From NCBI GenBank assembly GCA_900696685.1, contig CAADHA010000071.1:1-44105 (forward strand): a DNA stretch of 44,105 nt, written 5' to 3'. Shown here in pieces: positions 1 to 9,243 of this stretch (the stretch's first letter is position 1; each line of letters starts with the position of its first letter). Source of the DNA: an uncultured Planctomycetota bacterium. GTDB lineage: Bacteria > Planctomycetota > Phycisphaerae > Phycisphaerales > UBA5793. The position numbers were made by a program, and so were the translations under genes. Under the pieces are notes generated by a model. It saw only the letters and a program-made list of their open reading frames with translations, made no database searches and was not told the origin of the DNA.

Positions 1-1745
1 AATGTAATGCCGGGGCGGATGATGTGGACCTGGCCTTCTTCGCTGGTGAAGTAGAGTTTGTCATCGCCGGCCACGGGTGAACTGGTGAAGCCCGCGCGGC
101 CTTCGCCGAGGCGCTCGCGGTAGTGGCGCTCGCCGGTCTGGGCGTCAAAACAGGAGAGGATGCCGGCGTCGGAGCAGAAGTAGGCGAGGCCCTTGTAGAG
201 GATGGGCGTCTGCATGTAGTTGCCGCCGCGGCTGTAGGCCCAGGCGATGTGCCGGTTGCCGGCGCCGTCGGCGGGCATTTCCAGCGTGCCCTCGGCGCCG
301 GTGCGGATGGCGAGGATCGGCGACATGCGGCCGTGCGCGTTGGTGATGTAGATGAGTTCGCCGGCGACGACGGGAGTGGGGACGGGGATGTCGCCTCCGC
401 CGACGATTTTCCACAATTCGCGGCCGGTGAGCAGGTCGTAGCCGCCGATGTGCTTCCAGCCGTTGCAGATGACCTGCGTGCGGCTCACGCCGACGTGGAT
501 CGTGGGCGTGGACCAGGTGGGCTCTTCCTCGCGCGGAGTGCGCCAGACCTCTTCGCCGGTGGCGAGGTCGAGGGCGGCGACGAATGAGCCTTCCTGCACA
601 TCGCACTGCACGATGACCTTGTCCTCGAAGATGACGGGCGAGGAGGCGAAGCCCCACTGCGCATCGGGCATCATGAAGAAGCCCGAGTCGAGCGTACCGA
701 AGTCCTTGGACCACTTGAGTTCGCCGTCGGCGGTGTAGCAATAGAGGCCCTCGGAGCCGAAGAAGGCGACGACGTGGCGGCCGTCGGTCGCGGGGGTGGA
801 CGCGGCGTGGCTGCCCTTGGGGTGGCGCTTGATCTCGGGCACGCCTTCGCACGCGGTCTTCTGCCAGAGGATCGAACCGTCGGCGCGGCTGAGGCAAAGA
901 ACCTTTAACTGGTGGACGGAGTCATCCTGCACGGGCTGGACTGAGCCGTAGAGTCCGACGCGCAACTCGGCATCACCTTCCTTGGTCGCGGTGGTGAGGT
1001 AGATGCGATCGCCGTGTATGACGGGCGAGGAATGTGCGAGGCCGTCGATGGGGGTTTTCCAAAGGATGTTCTCGCCGGTCTCGATGTTCCATGCGGTGGG
1101 GAGAGGATGGCTGTCGTCGTAGCCGCGCGCGAAGGGACCGCGGAAGGAGGGCCAGAGGGCGGCGGGCTGTTCATTATCAGTGGTCGCGCCGGGGTTGGCG
1201 GGTGCGTCGCCGCCTGCCGGCCTGGAGCGTTGGACGCGGCCGAACATCTGTCCGCCGTGATCGCCGCCGCTCCACGTGCCGGCATATTCGCCGTTGTAGA
1301 AGAGCACGCGCGCCGTGAAGCGGCCCATTCCCGGCACGAAATAGTCAGTGAGCGTGATGACGGGCGTGTCGCCGGCCCACTTGACGGCGAGGATGAGCGG
1401 GACGGTCACGTCGTGCTCGCCGTACTGGATGCGGGCCTCGAAGCGCCAGAGGTCGTCTGAGTCCGGGATCTTCGCGACTGTGCCGAGGGTGTAGTGGTCT
1501 TCGCTCAGCGGGGCATCGGTCCTCTGGCTGCCGGTCGTGAAGCAGCCGACGAGTTGGGAGTTGGAGAGGAGCGAGGCGAAGTCGCGTTCGAGTTGGGCGC
1601 GGTCGGGCTCCGGTGCAGCCGCTGGCGCAGCGGGCGGTGAGCCGGACGGGCCGTCCTGCCGGGCGATGGCGGAAGTGCAGGGCGATCCATGATTCACGCC
1701 GACGGCCAAAGCGCAGTAAGCGAAGAAGCGGTGAAAGCGGTGCAT
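1..1745 (-). CDS. Secreted PQQ-like beta-propeller (BamB-like) protein, 3' end cut by window
   Basis: One open minus-strand frame runs from an ATG at 1745 to the window edge without a stop, so the C-terminus is missing. AGGAGG lies 5 nt before the ATG. The N-terminus (MHRFHRFFAYCALAVGV) resembles a signal peptide and is followed by an Ala/Pro-rich linker. A region with WPSFRGPFARGYDD leads into repeated blades such as ADGSILWQK, ATGEEVWRTP and LTGRELWKIVG, the W-containing repeat of pyrrolo-quinoline-quinone-like quinoprotein propellers. This architecture is very common and lineage-expanded in Planctomycetota. Known family roles range from BamB-type scaffolds to alcohol dehydrogenases, but no catalytic partner is visible here, so the function is unknown. 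Export to the periplasm or cell surface is inferred from the signal-like N-terminus. Confidence 0.85.
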   Translation of the reverse strand, partial: MHRFHRFFAYCALAVGVNHGSPCTSAIARQDGPSGSPPAAPAAAPEPDRAQLERDFASLLSNSQLVGCFTTGSQRTDAPLSEDHYTLGTVAKIPDSDDLWRFEARIQYGEHDVTVPLILAVKWAGDTPVITLTDYFVPGMGRFTARVLFYNGEYAGTWSGGDHGGQMFGRVQRSRPAGGDAPANPGATTDNEQPAALWPSFRGPFARGYDDSHPLPTAWNIETGENILWKTPIDGLAHSSPVIHGDRIYLTTATKEGDAELRVGLYGSVQPVQDDSVHQLKVLCLSRADGSILWQKTACEGVPEIKRHPKGSHAASTPATDGRHVVAFFGSEGLYCYTADGELKWSKDFGTLDSGFFMMPDAQWGFASSPVIFEDKVIVQCDVQEGSFVAALDLATGEEVWRTPREEEPTWSTPTIHVGVSRTQVICNGWKHIGGYDLLTGRELWKIVGGGDIPVPTPVVAGELIYITNAHGRMSPILAIRTGAEGTLEMPADGAGNRHIAWAYSRGGNYMQTPILYKGLAYFCSDAGILSCFDAQTGERHYRERLGEGRAGFTSSPVAGDDKLYFTSEEGQVHIIRPGIT

Positions 1746-1750
1746 CTGAT

Positions 1751-1756
1751 CCTCCT
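1751..1756 (-). promoter_or_regulatory. Shine-Dalgarno site of the beta-propeller gene
   Basis: The minus strand reads AGGAGG, then 5 nt, then ATG. This consensus site decides the start of the beta-propeller gene, whose N-terminus would otherwise be ambiguous. Confidence 0.8.
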
Positions 1757-1965
1757 GATGAGTCAGTGTACCGCAAACAGCGGGCGGCGGCTGCCTGATG
1801 CCGCCCGAGCCAGCCGCTTCATTGCCTGGCTTCGATCCTCCGGCAGGATTCATGAGCGTGCGGAGCGCTGGGAACGCGAGCAAAATCTATGCCAACGCCC
1901 TGCTCTCGGCCCATTGAACAGCAAGAATCTGTGTTTTCTTTTTCCGATTTTTCTGCATCCTACCC

Positions 1966-1995
1966 TTGTCAGGCACCCGAAAGATAGGGTACACT
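1966..1995 (+). promoter_or_regulatory. Candidate sigma-70-type promoter for the small Cys peptide gene
   Basis: TTGTCA (1966-1971, 5/6 match to TTGACA) and TACACT (1990-1995, 4/6 match to TATAAT) are separated by 18 nt in an AT-rich stretch that stands out from its surroundings. The predicted start of transcription would be about 25 nt before the ATG at 2026. The rest of the 280-bp intergenic region (1746-2025) shows nothing else I can support. Confidence 0.4.
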
Positions 1996-2025
1996 CAATT
2001 GCATGAAGATCGAAGGGGGTGCTGC

Positions 2026-2241
2026 ATGACAAGACGCTCGCTTCGAATCGGCACGTTGCTTCTCGGCTCTCTGGTGATGTTTTCGAGCGGTGGAAGTTCG
2101 AATGCGAGGGAGCCTGCGTCCTTGGCGCCGCCCTCCAGCGGCGTTCCATTCGCGACCGACTTCGGGCACAGCGATGGCGGGGGTTGCAGCGCGTGCACCT
2201 GGTCTGACCAGTTCAACAACGACTGCGACACGCTGAAATGA
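2026..2241 (+). CDS. Small secreted peptide with C-terminal cysteine cluster
   Basis: A 71-residue ORF starts at ATG 2026, preceded by AAGGGGG at a usual Shine-Dalgarno distance. Residues 1-25 form a signal-peptide-like stretch (MTRRS, then LGTLLLGSLVMF-type hydrophobic residues, ending near SSNA). The remaining roughly 45 residues end in GGGCSACTWSDQFNNDCDTLK-like sequence, with three cysteines (CxxC plus one) after a Gly run. An in-frame ATG exists further upstream (1966 frame) but lacks a ribosome site. I do not recognise the family. Lying 75 nt before the LolA-like gene, it may be co-transcribed with it. Options are a small exported metal- or disulfide-bearing protein or a peptide precursor; no maturation enzyme is recognisable next to it. 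Confidence 0.55.
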   Translation: MTRRSLRIGTLLLGSLVMFSSGGSSNAREPASLAPPSSGVPFATDFGHSDGGGCSACTWSDQFNNDCDTLK

Positions 2242-2316
2242 AGTAGGGTAGGCATCGCGCGCAGGTCCTGGTCATCTGCGTGCTGACCGGGAATCTACGG
2301 CAAAGGAGACTCAACC

Positions 2317-3366
2317 ATGATGGCAACGTTTTCTACAAGATGCTTGGGCATTGCTCTCGCGATGGCATTCCAGGTTTCGGCATCAGGAGTCGTGGCGGCG
2401 CAGGAGCCTCTGAGCAAGGGCGAGATTCTGGCTCAGGTGCGTCAGGCCTCCGGGAACATTCAAGATCTGCGCGTCGCGTTTGATGTTACGCTCAACCGCG
2501 GAAGCGGCCCCAGCATGATTCCGCTGCACACGACGGAGTTCGCGATCAAGGGCAGCCGGTTTCTCTCGATGGAGACTCTCGCCGGAGGAGAGCGCGCCGT
2601 CGAGCGATGGCTGGCATGGGACGGCGAGGCTTCGACGCAGTTCGTGCATCCCGAAGGGAAGTCGCCCACCGCTGCGGTCTATCCGGCCTACCCGCGAGAC
2701 CTGGTGCTGACGAATGGTGACAAAGCCTATCACCGGTCTCCGATGATGCACAGGATGTTCTTCACCTTCAATCTCTCCTGTCCGGCGGAGCCGGGGCAGG
2801 ACGGGCGCGGCGATGAGAGCCTCGAGTCCCTTCTTGCCGGCGAGCGTGCCGTGGTTCGGCCTGCGCTCGAGAACCTCGACGGACACCTGTGCCATGTGAT
2901 CGATCTTGTTGAGTCCGAGGGCGCGCCGCCGCGCATGACGGTGTGGCTGGATCACGCCCGGGGATTTGTTCCGCTGCGGCAGGAGTATCGCACGGCTGAA
3001 GGCGCGCTCCTCATCGAGTATCAGGCGACGGAGGTCGCTCAGGCGTCGCAAGGACACTGGTTCGTGATTGACGGCATCAAGCGATCTCATCCGGTCGTTT
3101 CGATCGAGGATCTTCCCGATGTCCACGAGTGGCGAATGCAGGTGGTCCTCGACGGCGAATCTCGCGTCCTGCGAGTGAACGCCGGAATCGAGGACTCCGT
3201 CTTTTCGCTCTGGCAGTCACTCCCGCCGGGCACCCGTGTCGGCGACGAACGAACGGGCACGACCTACCGTGTTGCCTCAGGCGAGCCCGGCAAGTTAGTC
3301 GAGGAGTTCCTCGCCACGCGCGGAGTTCCAGCCGGTAGTCGGGAGACGCTGACGCAGGGGAACTGA
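2317..3366 (+). CDS. Exported LolA-like protein of unknown function
   Basis: The 349-residue protein starts at ATG ATG after AAAGGAG. A signal peptide (to about residue 28, ending VVAAQEP) is followed by an N-terminal segment (SKGEILAQVRQASGNIQDLRVAFDVTL) of the type seen in LolA/LolB-like outer-membrane lipoprotein-sorting folds: a helix with an 'xLrv.f' strand, then beta-rich sequence with RMTVWLDHARGFVPLRQEY, reminiscent of the LolA pattern 'vwldp.tglplr'. Such proteins are numerous in Planctomycetota and mostly uncharacterised. The C-terminal 60 residues (FSLWQSLPPGTRVGDERTG) look like a separate small element often found after this fold. It sits downstream of the small peptide gene and upstream of another unknown gene. 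The GC content of third positions looks lower than in flanking housekeeping genes. Assignment rests on pattern only. Confidence 0.6.
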   Translation: MMATFSTRCLGIALAMAFQVSASGVVAAQEPLSKGEILAQVRQASGNIQDLRVAFDVTLNRGSGPSMIPLHTTEFAIKGSRFLSMETLAGGERAVERWLAWDGEASTQFVHPEGKSPTAAVYPAYPRDLVLTNGDKAYHRSPMMHRMFFTFNLSCPAEPGQDGRGDESLESLLAGERAVVRPALENLDGHLCHVIDLVESEGAPPRMTVWLDHARGFVPLRQEYRTAEGALLIEYQATEVAQASQGHWFVIDGIKRSHPVVSIEDLPDVHEWRMQVVLDGESRVLRVNAGIEDSVFSLWQSLPPGTRVGDERTGTTYRVASGEPGKLVEEFLATRGVPAGSRETLTQGN

Positions 3367-3595
3367 TTCTCTCATTCGCGACCCCGAGTCAGACGCTCGA
3401 GCGGGCTGACGGAGGTGGCTTTGCGAGAAAGCGGCATGCGAGCCCGCATTCGGACTTCCGCTGCTGGAGCGATGTCTGTCTGGCTGGCGGTTCCGCTCCG
3501 GGAGCCGGGTCGGTGAGCGCACGGTCTTCGAGGCGCATTACGGACAGTTCCTTTATCTCCTCTCCACTTCCCTGCCTGATCAGGATTTCCGGGAG

Positions 3596-4240
3596 ATGAT
3601 TGTGCGAACGCCGCCGATGCGCGTTCCGATTTCAGCGTTGGAGATGATCGAATCGCTCACGCGGGAATACCACCCTTTCATCGACGGGAGCTGGCTGATT
3701 CCTCTCGTGCTCAGGAGCGGTCTCCCCACTCGATGGGAAAGTCGTCTGGGGGGCCGGGGAGACCTGGATCGGCTGCTGGAACTGCTCTTGGCGCGACGGG
3801 AATCGGATCCGTCTTGCTTCGGGATCCACCGACTTCAGGCACTTGCCGTGGCATTGGCGTCAGGATCCGGGCGTGCGAGATCAAGTACGCTCTCAGACGT
3901 TCGGGATCGGCTGTTGCATGAGATCGAACTGGAGTGGCGCGACTTCGATGACACAAGCGGAACCTGGACGAGGGCACTCAAGGCGGCCCCGCTCCGCACT
4001 TCTGCGATGCAGTCGTCCGCTCAGTCGATCGATGCATCCATCACCTGTCAAGGCCACATCCTGGAGTGGTTCATGGAGTGCCCTGCGGCGTTTGGGTTGG
4101 CGCATGACCAGCGCATCCACAAGGGGGCGTCAAGGCTCGTTGAACTCCTGCAGGAGAGTCAACTGTCCGGTCGAGTGTCATATCTCGCTTGGGCTCATGC
4201 TATCCGAGCGCTGCGGATGTATGAGAAACAGGTCTCGTGA
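3596..4240 (+). CDS. Unknown protein; frame open upstream, start unclear
   Basis: The first ATG gives 214 residues, but the frame is open from 3410 and the upstream translation (GERTVFEAHYGQFLYLLSTS) looks as protein-like as the rest, so the ATG is probably internal. No ATG or GTG occurs in the 3410-3595 extension. A TTG at 3421 with GGAGG 5 nt before it is in another frame that stops at 3516. The true start may be a rare codon, or a frameshift (natural or from sequencing) may join the two frames. Sequence features: no signal peptide in the ATG form, mainly helical, Leu/Arg-rich (DLDRLLELLLARRESD; LVELLQESQLSG). I recognise no family. It follows the LolA-like gene in the same direction. Confidence 0.5.
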   Translation: MIVRTPPMRVPISALEMIESLTREYHPFIDGSWLIPLVLRSGLPTRWESRLGGRGDLDRLLELLLARRESDPSCFGIHRLQALAVALASGSGRARSSTLSDVRDRLLHEIELEWRDFDDTSGTWTRALKAAPLRTSAMQSSAQSIDASITCQGHILEWFMECPAAFGLAHDQRIHKGASRLVELLQESQLSGRVSYLAWAHAIRALRMYEKQVS

Positions 4241-4351
4241 AGGCGACACGAGGCGGTCGGTCGTGCGAAGGGCCGGCGAAGGGCGAAGGCCCTCCCTCAC
4301 GGTCGGGGCTCGGTTCATCGCGTTGCGATGATGGGAACGCCGTTCGGCGCG

Positions 4352-5596
4352 CTACTGCTTGGCCGCCTCTTTGAGGAAGAGATAGTAGAGGCGGCCTTCC
4401 TGGTACTGTCGGCCGGCGATGAGGCCGGCGGCGGCGCCTTCGCCCATGTAGAGGTCGCCGCGTCCGGGGGCCTTGATCGCCCCGCCCGTGTCCTGGTCGA
4501 ACATCATCTGCGTGAAGGGCTGGAAGGTCCGGCCGAAGGTGGGGATGCGCGTATCGACAATCACCGCCCCGCCGCGCGGGAAGACTTCCTTGTCCGTGGC
4601 GATCGTGCGTCTCTCGGTGACGCGGAAGCCGAGCGAACCCGCCGGCCACTTGCCCGATTCGTAGGCCGTGAAGAAGACGTAGCGGTCGTTCTCGCGGATC
4701 ATGTCGAGGACTTCCTGCGGGTGGCTCTTGTAGTAATCGCGGATGAAGGGCAGGCCGACGCGGCTGGGATCGACGATGCGGCGCTTGATCATGGTGGCGC
4801 CGAGGCCGGTGTATTGCCGGCCGTTGGTCCCGCTGTAGCCCAGGTACATGACCCCGCCCTCGGCGAGCCAGAGTTTGGCTGAGCCGTTGACCTGGATGAA
4901 GTAGGCGTCGAGGGGGCTGCGGACCCAGACGATCTCAGTCCCCTTGAGCATGCCGCTCTCTTCGATTTCGCGGCGTGTGGGATAGGGGCGGAGCGTGTTG
5001 CCGACGCGCTGGCCCTGCACCTTGCCCGTGATCTCATCGACGACGAGGTCGGCCGGTCGGCTGTAGAGGGGGAAGTTGAACTCGGCGCTGCGGGTCTTGC
5101 TGGCGTCGAAGTCCATGGCGCAGTAGCCGGTGAAGAGCACTTCGCCGCTGCCGTCCCACCCGACGGATTCGTAGAGGTCGAACTTCTCCATGACAGCGGA
5201 GATGTACTGCTCCTGCGTGGGATAGGAGCGGAGGACTTCGACGAGGGCGTCGATGCTCGCCTTGGCCCGGTCGAAGGAGACGCCGGCGATGGGGAAGTGG
5301 TTCTTCGCGGAGGGCTTGCGGAACCACTCGGCGCTGCGTGCGGCGGCCTCGACGAGGAGCGGATCGTTGCCGGCGTAGGACGCTTCGAGCAGGCGGCGGT
5401 AACGGGCCTGGTCGGTGACGAGGCGCAGCGGGTTGACCCCCGGCGGCAGGGGCCGGGTGTAGTCCTTGGTCGGCTGCATCGGCTGGATTTCAACGGTCTT
5501 CGTGGTGCGACAGCCTGTCAGCGCGAGCGCGGCGCCGGCGACAAGCAGGAGTGCGCCTCGGCGGAGCGCGGATGGGGCAATCGTGGCGATCGACAT
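4352..5596 (-). CDS. mltA: MltA-type lytic murein transglycosylase lipoprotein
   Basis: The enzyme cleaves peptidoglycan glycan strands with formation of 1,6-anhydro-muropeptides at the outer membrane. The chosen start (MSIATIAPSALRR) has AAGGA upstream and gives a lipoprotein signal ending LALTGC, with Cys29 as the lipidation site; 414 residues. The MltA core includes FTGYCAMDFDASK. The C-terminal 3D domain shows the three conserved Asp positions: VIVDTRIPTFG, FDQDTGGAIKAPGRGD and the DLYMGEG turn. In Escherichia coli MltA the last of these (in the FDIYQG position) is the catalytic Asp. The gene is convergent with the unknown gene to its left and divergent from the GAF-phosphatase gene. The upstream in-frame extension to 5734 is rejected because it would bury the lipobox. 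Confidence 0.9.
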   Translation of the reverse strand: MSIATIAPSALRRGALLLVAGAALALTGCRTTKTVEIQPMQPTKDYTRPLPPGVNPLRLVTDQARYRRLLEASYAGNDPLLVEAAARSAEWFRKPSAKNHFPIAGVSFDRAKASIDALVEVLRSYPTQEQYISAVMEKFDLYESVGWDGSGEVLFTGYCAMDFDASKTRSAEFNFPLYSRPADLVVDEITGKVQGQRVGNTLRPYPTRREIEESGMLKGTEIVWVRSPLDAYFIQVNGSAKLWLAEGGVMYLGYSGTNGRQYTGLGATMIKRRIVDPSRVGLPFIRDYYKSHPQEVLDMIRENDRYVFFTAYESGKWPAGSLGFRVTERRTIATDKEVFPRGGAVIVDTRIPTFGRTFQPFTQMMFDQDTGGAIKAPGRGDLYMGEGAAAGLIAGRQYQEGRLYYLFLKEAAKQ

Positions 5597-5712
5597 GGAG
5601 CAATCCTTGGTGTGGCGTGAGTCTGCACGCGGCGGGGGCGGGGTCCGTAGTATTGAGCCACTAACGAATCGACCGTCCGGCGCCGCGCACAACAGTATTG
5701 CCCGCAAACGCC

Positions 5713-7050
5713 ATGAGCACGCCAACGCCGACATCTCTACCCGACCAGACCGGTGATCGACCGGTCCCGGCGCCCGCGTCCGAGCCGCTCATGCGCGTCC
5801 TCGAAGTCGCCCGGCGACTCGGCGGAACGTCGGACGTCGAGGAGATACTCGGCCTGATCATTGACGCCCTGCGCGACCTGCTCGGGGCGGAGCGGGCAAC
5901 CGTCTTTCAGTTCGACGCCGCAACGAACGAGTTGTATACGCGCGTGGCGCATGGTCTGGATGACTCGGCGCGGCGGGAGTTTCGATTCAAGGTCGAGCGC
6001 GGGCTGGCGGGCGAGTGCTGCACCACGCGGCGCCTCATCAATGTCCCCGACTGCTACGCCGACCCGCGATTCACGCCGGAAGTCGACCGGCGGACGGGCT
6101 ATCGGACGCGCAACCTGCTGTGTGTTCCGCTCGTGGCGACGGACGGGTCAATCGTCGGCGTGGCGCAGGTGCTCAACAAGGTGGGCGGGACGTTTACCGC
6201 CGCAGACGAGTTCATCGCCGAGGCGCTGGGGATGCAGGCGGCGGTGGCGCTTCAGCGGGCGGCGCTCTTCGCGGCGAAGTTGCGGCAGGAGAAACTCGAC
6301 GCCGACGTCGCCCTTGCCCAGCGCATGCAGGAGGCAACCTGGCCGACGCACGTACCGCAGCCGCGAGGCTACGAGATCGCGGTGCATCTTCAGCCCGCAG
6401 AGGAGACCGGAGGCGACGCGTGCGACGTGTTCGGCGTGCCGGGTTCGGGCACGGTGCTCTTCATCGCCGATGCCACGGGGCATGGCCTGGGCCCGGCGCT
6501 GAGCGTGACCCAGGCCCGCGCGATGGTGCGAGTGGCGATGCGCTGCGGCGTGGGCATCGGGCAGGCCGTGCGGCACATCAACGCCCAGCTCTGTGAAGAC
6601 CTGCCCCCCGGGCGCTTCATTACGGCCTTTCTCGCCCGGCTGGACTCTGATGCTCATCGCATCGAGTACCACTCCGCCGGGCAGGGACCGCTGCTGCACT
6701 TGCACACGGCGTCGGGAGCGGCGGACCTCAGCGAGGCGAATGGCCTGCCCCTGGGCATCGTCGATCATGGCGATGTGGAAGGTGTGGAACTCGGCGAGGC
6801 GATGCTCGCGCCCGGTGACGTGTATGCCGTGCTCTCCGACGGCTTCTTCGAGGCGGCCGACGCCGACGGCCGGCCGTTCGGCAACGAGGCGATTGTCCGG
6901 ATCATCCGCGAAGGCGAAGGTTGCAGCGCTGCGGAGATTCTGAGAAGCGTCGTGTCAGCGGTGAACGCGCATTGCGGGCAGCGGAATGCGGATGATGATC
7001 GAACCGCGCTGGTGATTCGCCGGCGACCGGAGGAAGTGCAGGCCGATTGA
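5713..7050 (+). CDS. GAF domain-PP2C (RsbU/SpoIIE-type) serine phosphatase
   Basis: The 445-residue cytoplasmic signalling protein has an N-terminal GAF domain (about residues 28-170; LLGAERATVFQFD, LLCVPLVATDGSIVGVAQVLNK), a short coiled linker and a C-terminal PP2C-like SpoIIE phosphatase (about 205-440). Metal-binding and catalytic motifs are visible: GGDACDVFGV, ADATGHGLGPALS, VLSDGFFEA and DDDRTALVI. Family members dephosphorylate anti-anti-sigma factors in partner-switching pathways after sensing a small ligand through GAF. No anti-sigma or STAS partner lies nearby. An in-frame TTG at 5698 is possible, but the ATG is preferred; neither has a clear ribosome site. It is divergent from mltA. 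Confidence 0.9.
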   Translation: MSTPTPTSLPDQTGDRPVPAPASEPLMRVLEVARRLGGTSDVEEILGLIIDALRDLLGAERATVFQFDAATNELYTRVAHGLDDSARREFRFKVERGLAGECCTTRRLINVPDCYADPRFTPEVDRRTGYRTRNLLCVPLVATDGSIVGVAQVLNKVGGTFTAADEFIAEALGMQAAVALQRAALFAAKLRQEKLDADVALAQRMQEATWPTHVPQPRGYEIAVHLQPAEETGGDACDVFGVPGSGTVLFIADATGHGLGPALSVTQARAMVRVAMRCGVGIGQAVRHINAQLCEDLPPGRFITAFLARLDSDAHRIEYHSAGQGPLLHLHTASGAADLSEANGLPLGIVDHGDVEGVELGEAMLAPGDVYAVLSDGFFEAADADGRPFGNEAIVRIIREGEGCSAAEILRSVVSAVNAHCGQRNADDDRTALVIRRRPEEVQAD

Positions 7051-7069
7051 TCCCCGGCCAGTCGCCGCC

Positions 7070-8026
7070 ATGACCACGCCGCGATTCAACGTGATCCAGA
7101 CCGAGCACCTCGACGCCGAAGCCGCGGCGTGGCTGGCCGCGCGCGTCAACCTCATCGTCTGCCGCCACGACGACGCAGCCCTTGCCGCACGGCTGGCGGA
7201 GGCGGACGGCCTGGTCGTGCGCACCTACACCCGGGTGAACGCCGCGCTGCTCGATGCGGCGCCGCGGCTGCGCGTGGTGGCCCGCGCCGGCGTCGGAGTG
7301 GACAACATTGACCTGCGGGCGTGCGCGCAGCGCGGCGTCGTGGTCGTCAACGCGCCCGACGCCAACACCGAGGCGGTCGTCGAGTTCGTCTTTGCCGAGA
7401 TGCTCGATGCCCTGCGGCCGCGAAGGCGCGTGCAGCAGGCGGTCGATGCCGAGTGCTGGCGCCGGTGGCGCGATGAACTTGAGGCGCAGCGTCAACTCGA
7501 TGAACTGACCCTGGGCATCCTCGGCCTCGGCCGCATCGGCAGGCGCATCGCGGCCGTCGGCGGCGCTTTTGGAATGAGGATCATCTACCACGACCTGCTC
7601 GACATTCCCGCCGCGAAGCGGTTCGGCGCCGAGCCTGTTGACCGCGAGAGCCTCCTGCGCGCCGCCGACGTGCTGACGATCCACGTCGACGGCCGGCCGG
7701 GCAACCGGAACCTCATCGGCGAGCGCGAGTTGAGGATGATGCGCGAAGGCGTCCTGCTCATCAACACGTCGCGCGGCTTCGTCATCGACTCGGCAGCACT
7801 GGCGGCGTTTCTCGCGGCGCACCCCCGCGCGCAGGCGCGGCTGGACGTGCACGAGCCTGAGCCGGTCGAAGCCGGTGACCCTCTGCTCGCGATTCCCAAT
7901 GCGCACCTTACCCCCCACATCGCCGGCCGGACGCGCTCCGCCATGAAACGCATGAGCGCGGTGGTGTACGATGTCTGGGAAGTGCTCGAAGGTCGGGCGC
8001 CCAGGTATGCCGTCCGGGAGGTCTGA
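7070..8026 (+). CDS. D-isomer-specific 2-hydroxyacid dehydrogenase
   Basis: The 318-residue NAD-dependent oxidoreductase belongs to the phosphoglycerate-dehydrogenase-like superfamily, interconverting a 2-keto acid and a D-2-hydroxy acid. The Rossmann motif is LGILGLGRIGRRIA (GxGxxG). The catalytic triad is complete: Arg235 in INTSRG, Glu264 in the HEPEPVEAGD segment and His283 in LTPHIAGRTR. There is no C-terminal ACT domain, so it is not a full-length SerA of the long type; the substrate cannot be told from sequence. It starts 19 nt after the phosphatase gene and ends 6 nt before the ABC ATPase gene, so the three may be co-transcribed. Confidence 0.88.
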   Translation: MTTPRFNVIQTEHLDAEAAAWLAARVNLIVCRHDDAALAARLAEADGLVVRTYTRVNAALLDAAPRLRVVARAGVGVDNIDLRACAQRGVVVVNAPDANTEAVVEFVFAEMLDALRPRRRVQQAVDAECWRRWRDELEAQRQLDELTLGILGLGRIGRRIAAVGGAFGMRIIYHDLLDIPAAKRFGAEPVDRESLLRAADVLTIHVDGRPGNRNLIGERELRMMREGVLLINTSRGFVIDSAALAAFLAAHPRAQARLDVHEPEPVEAGDPLLAIPNAHLTPHIAGRTRSAMKRMSAVVYDVWEVLEGRAPRYAVREV

Positions 8027-8032
8027 GGAGTC

Positions 8033-9163
<1,131 letters not shown>

Positions 9164-9243
9164 TGCGAGCGTCACTCACTCCACGACTCTCGGAGCCTCA
9201 TCGTGGGCGTGATGGCAGGCAAGTGAGGCGCAGGGTACGACAC

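Noticed and set aside
145..1776. Three separate minus-strand frames suggesting a broken beta-propeller gene
   Set aside because: A single different frame is open from 1745 to the window edge and reads as continuous propeller repeats, so there is no frameshift.
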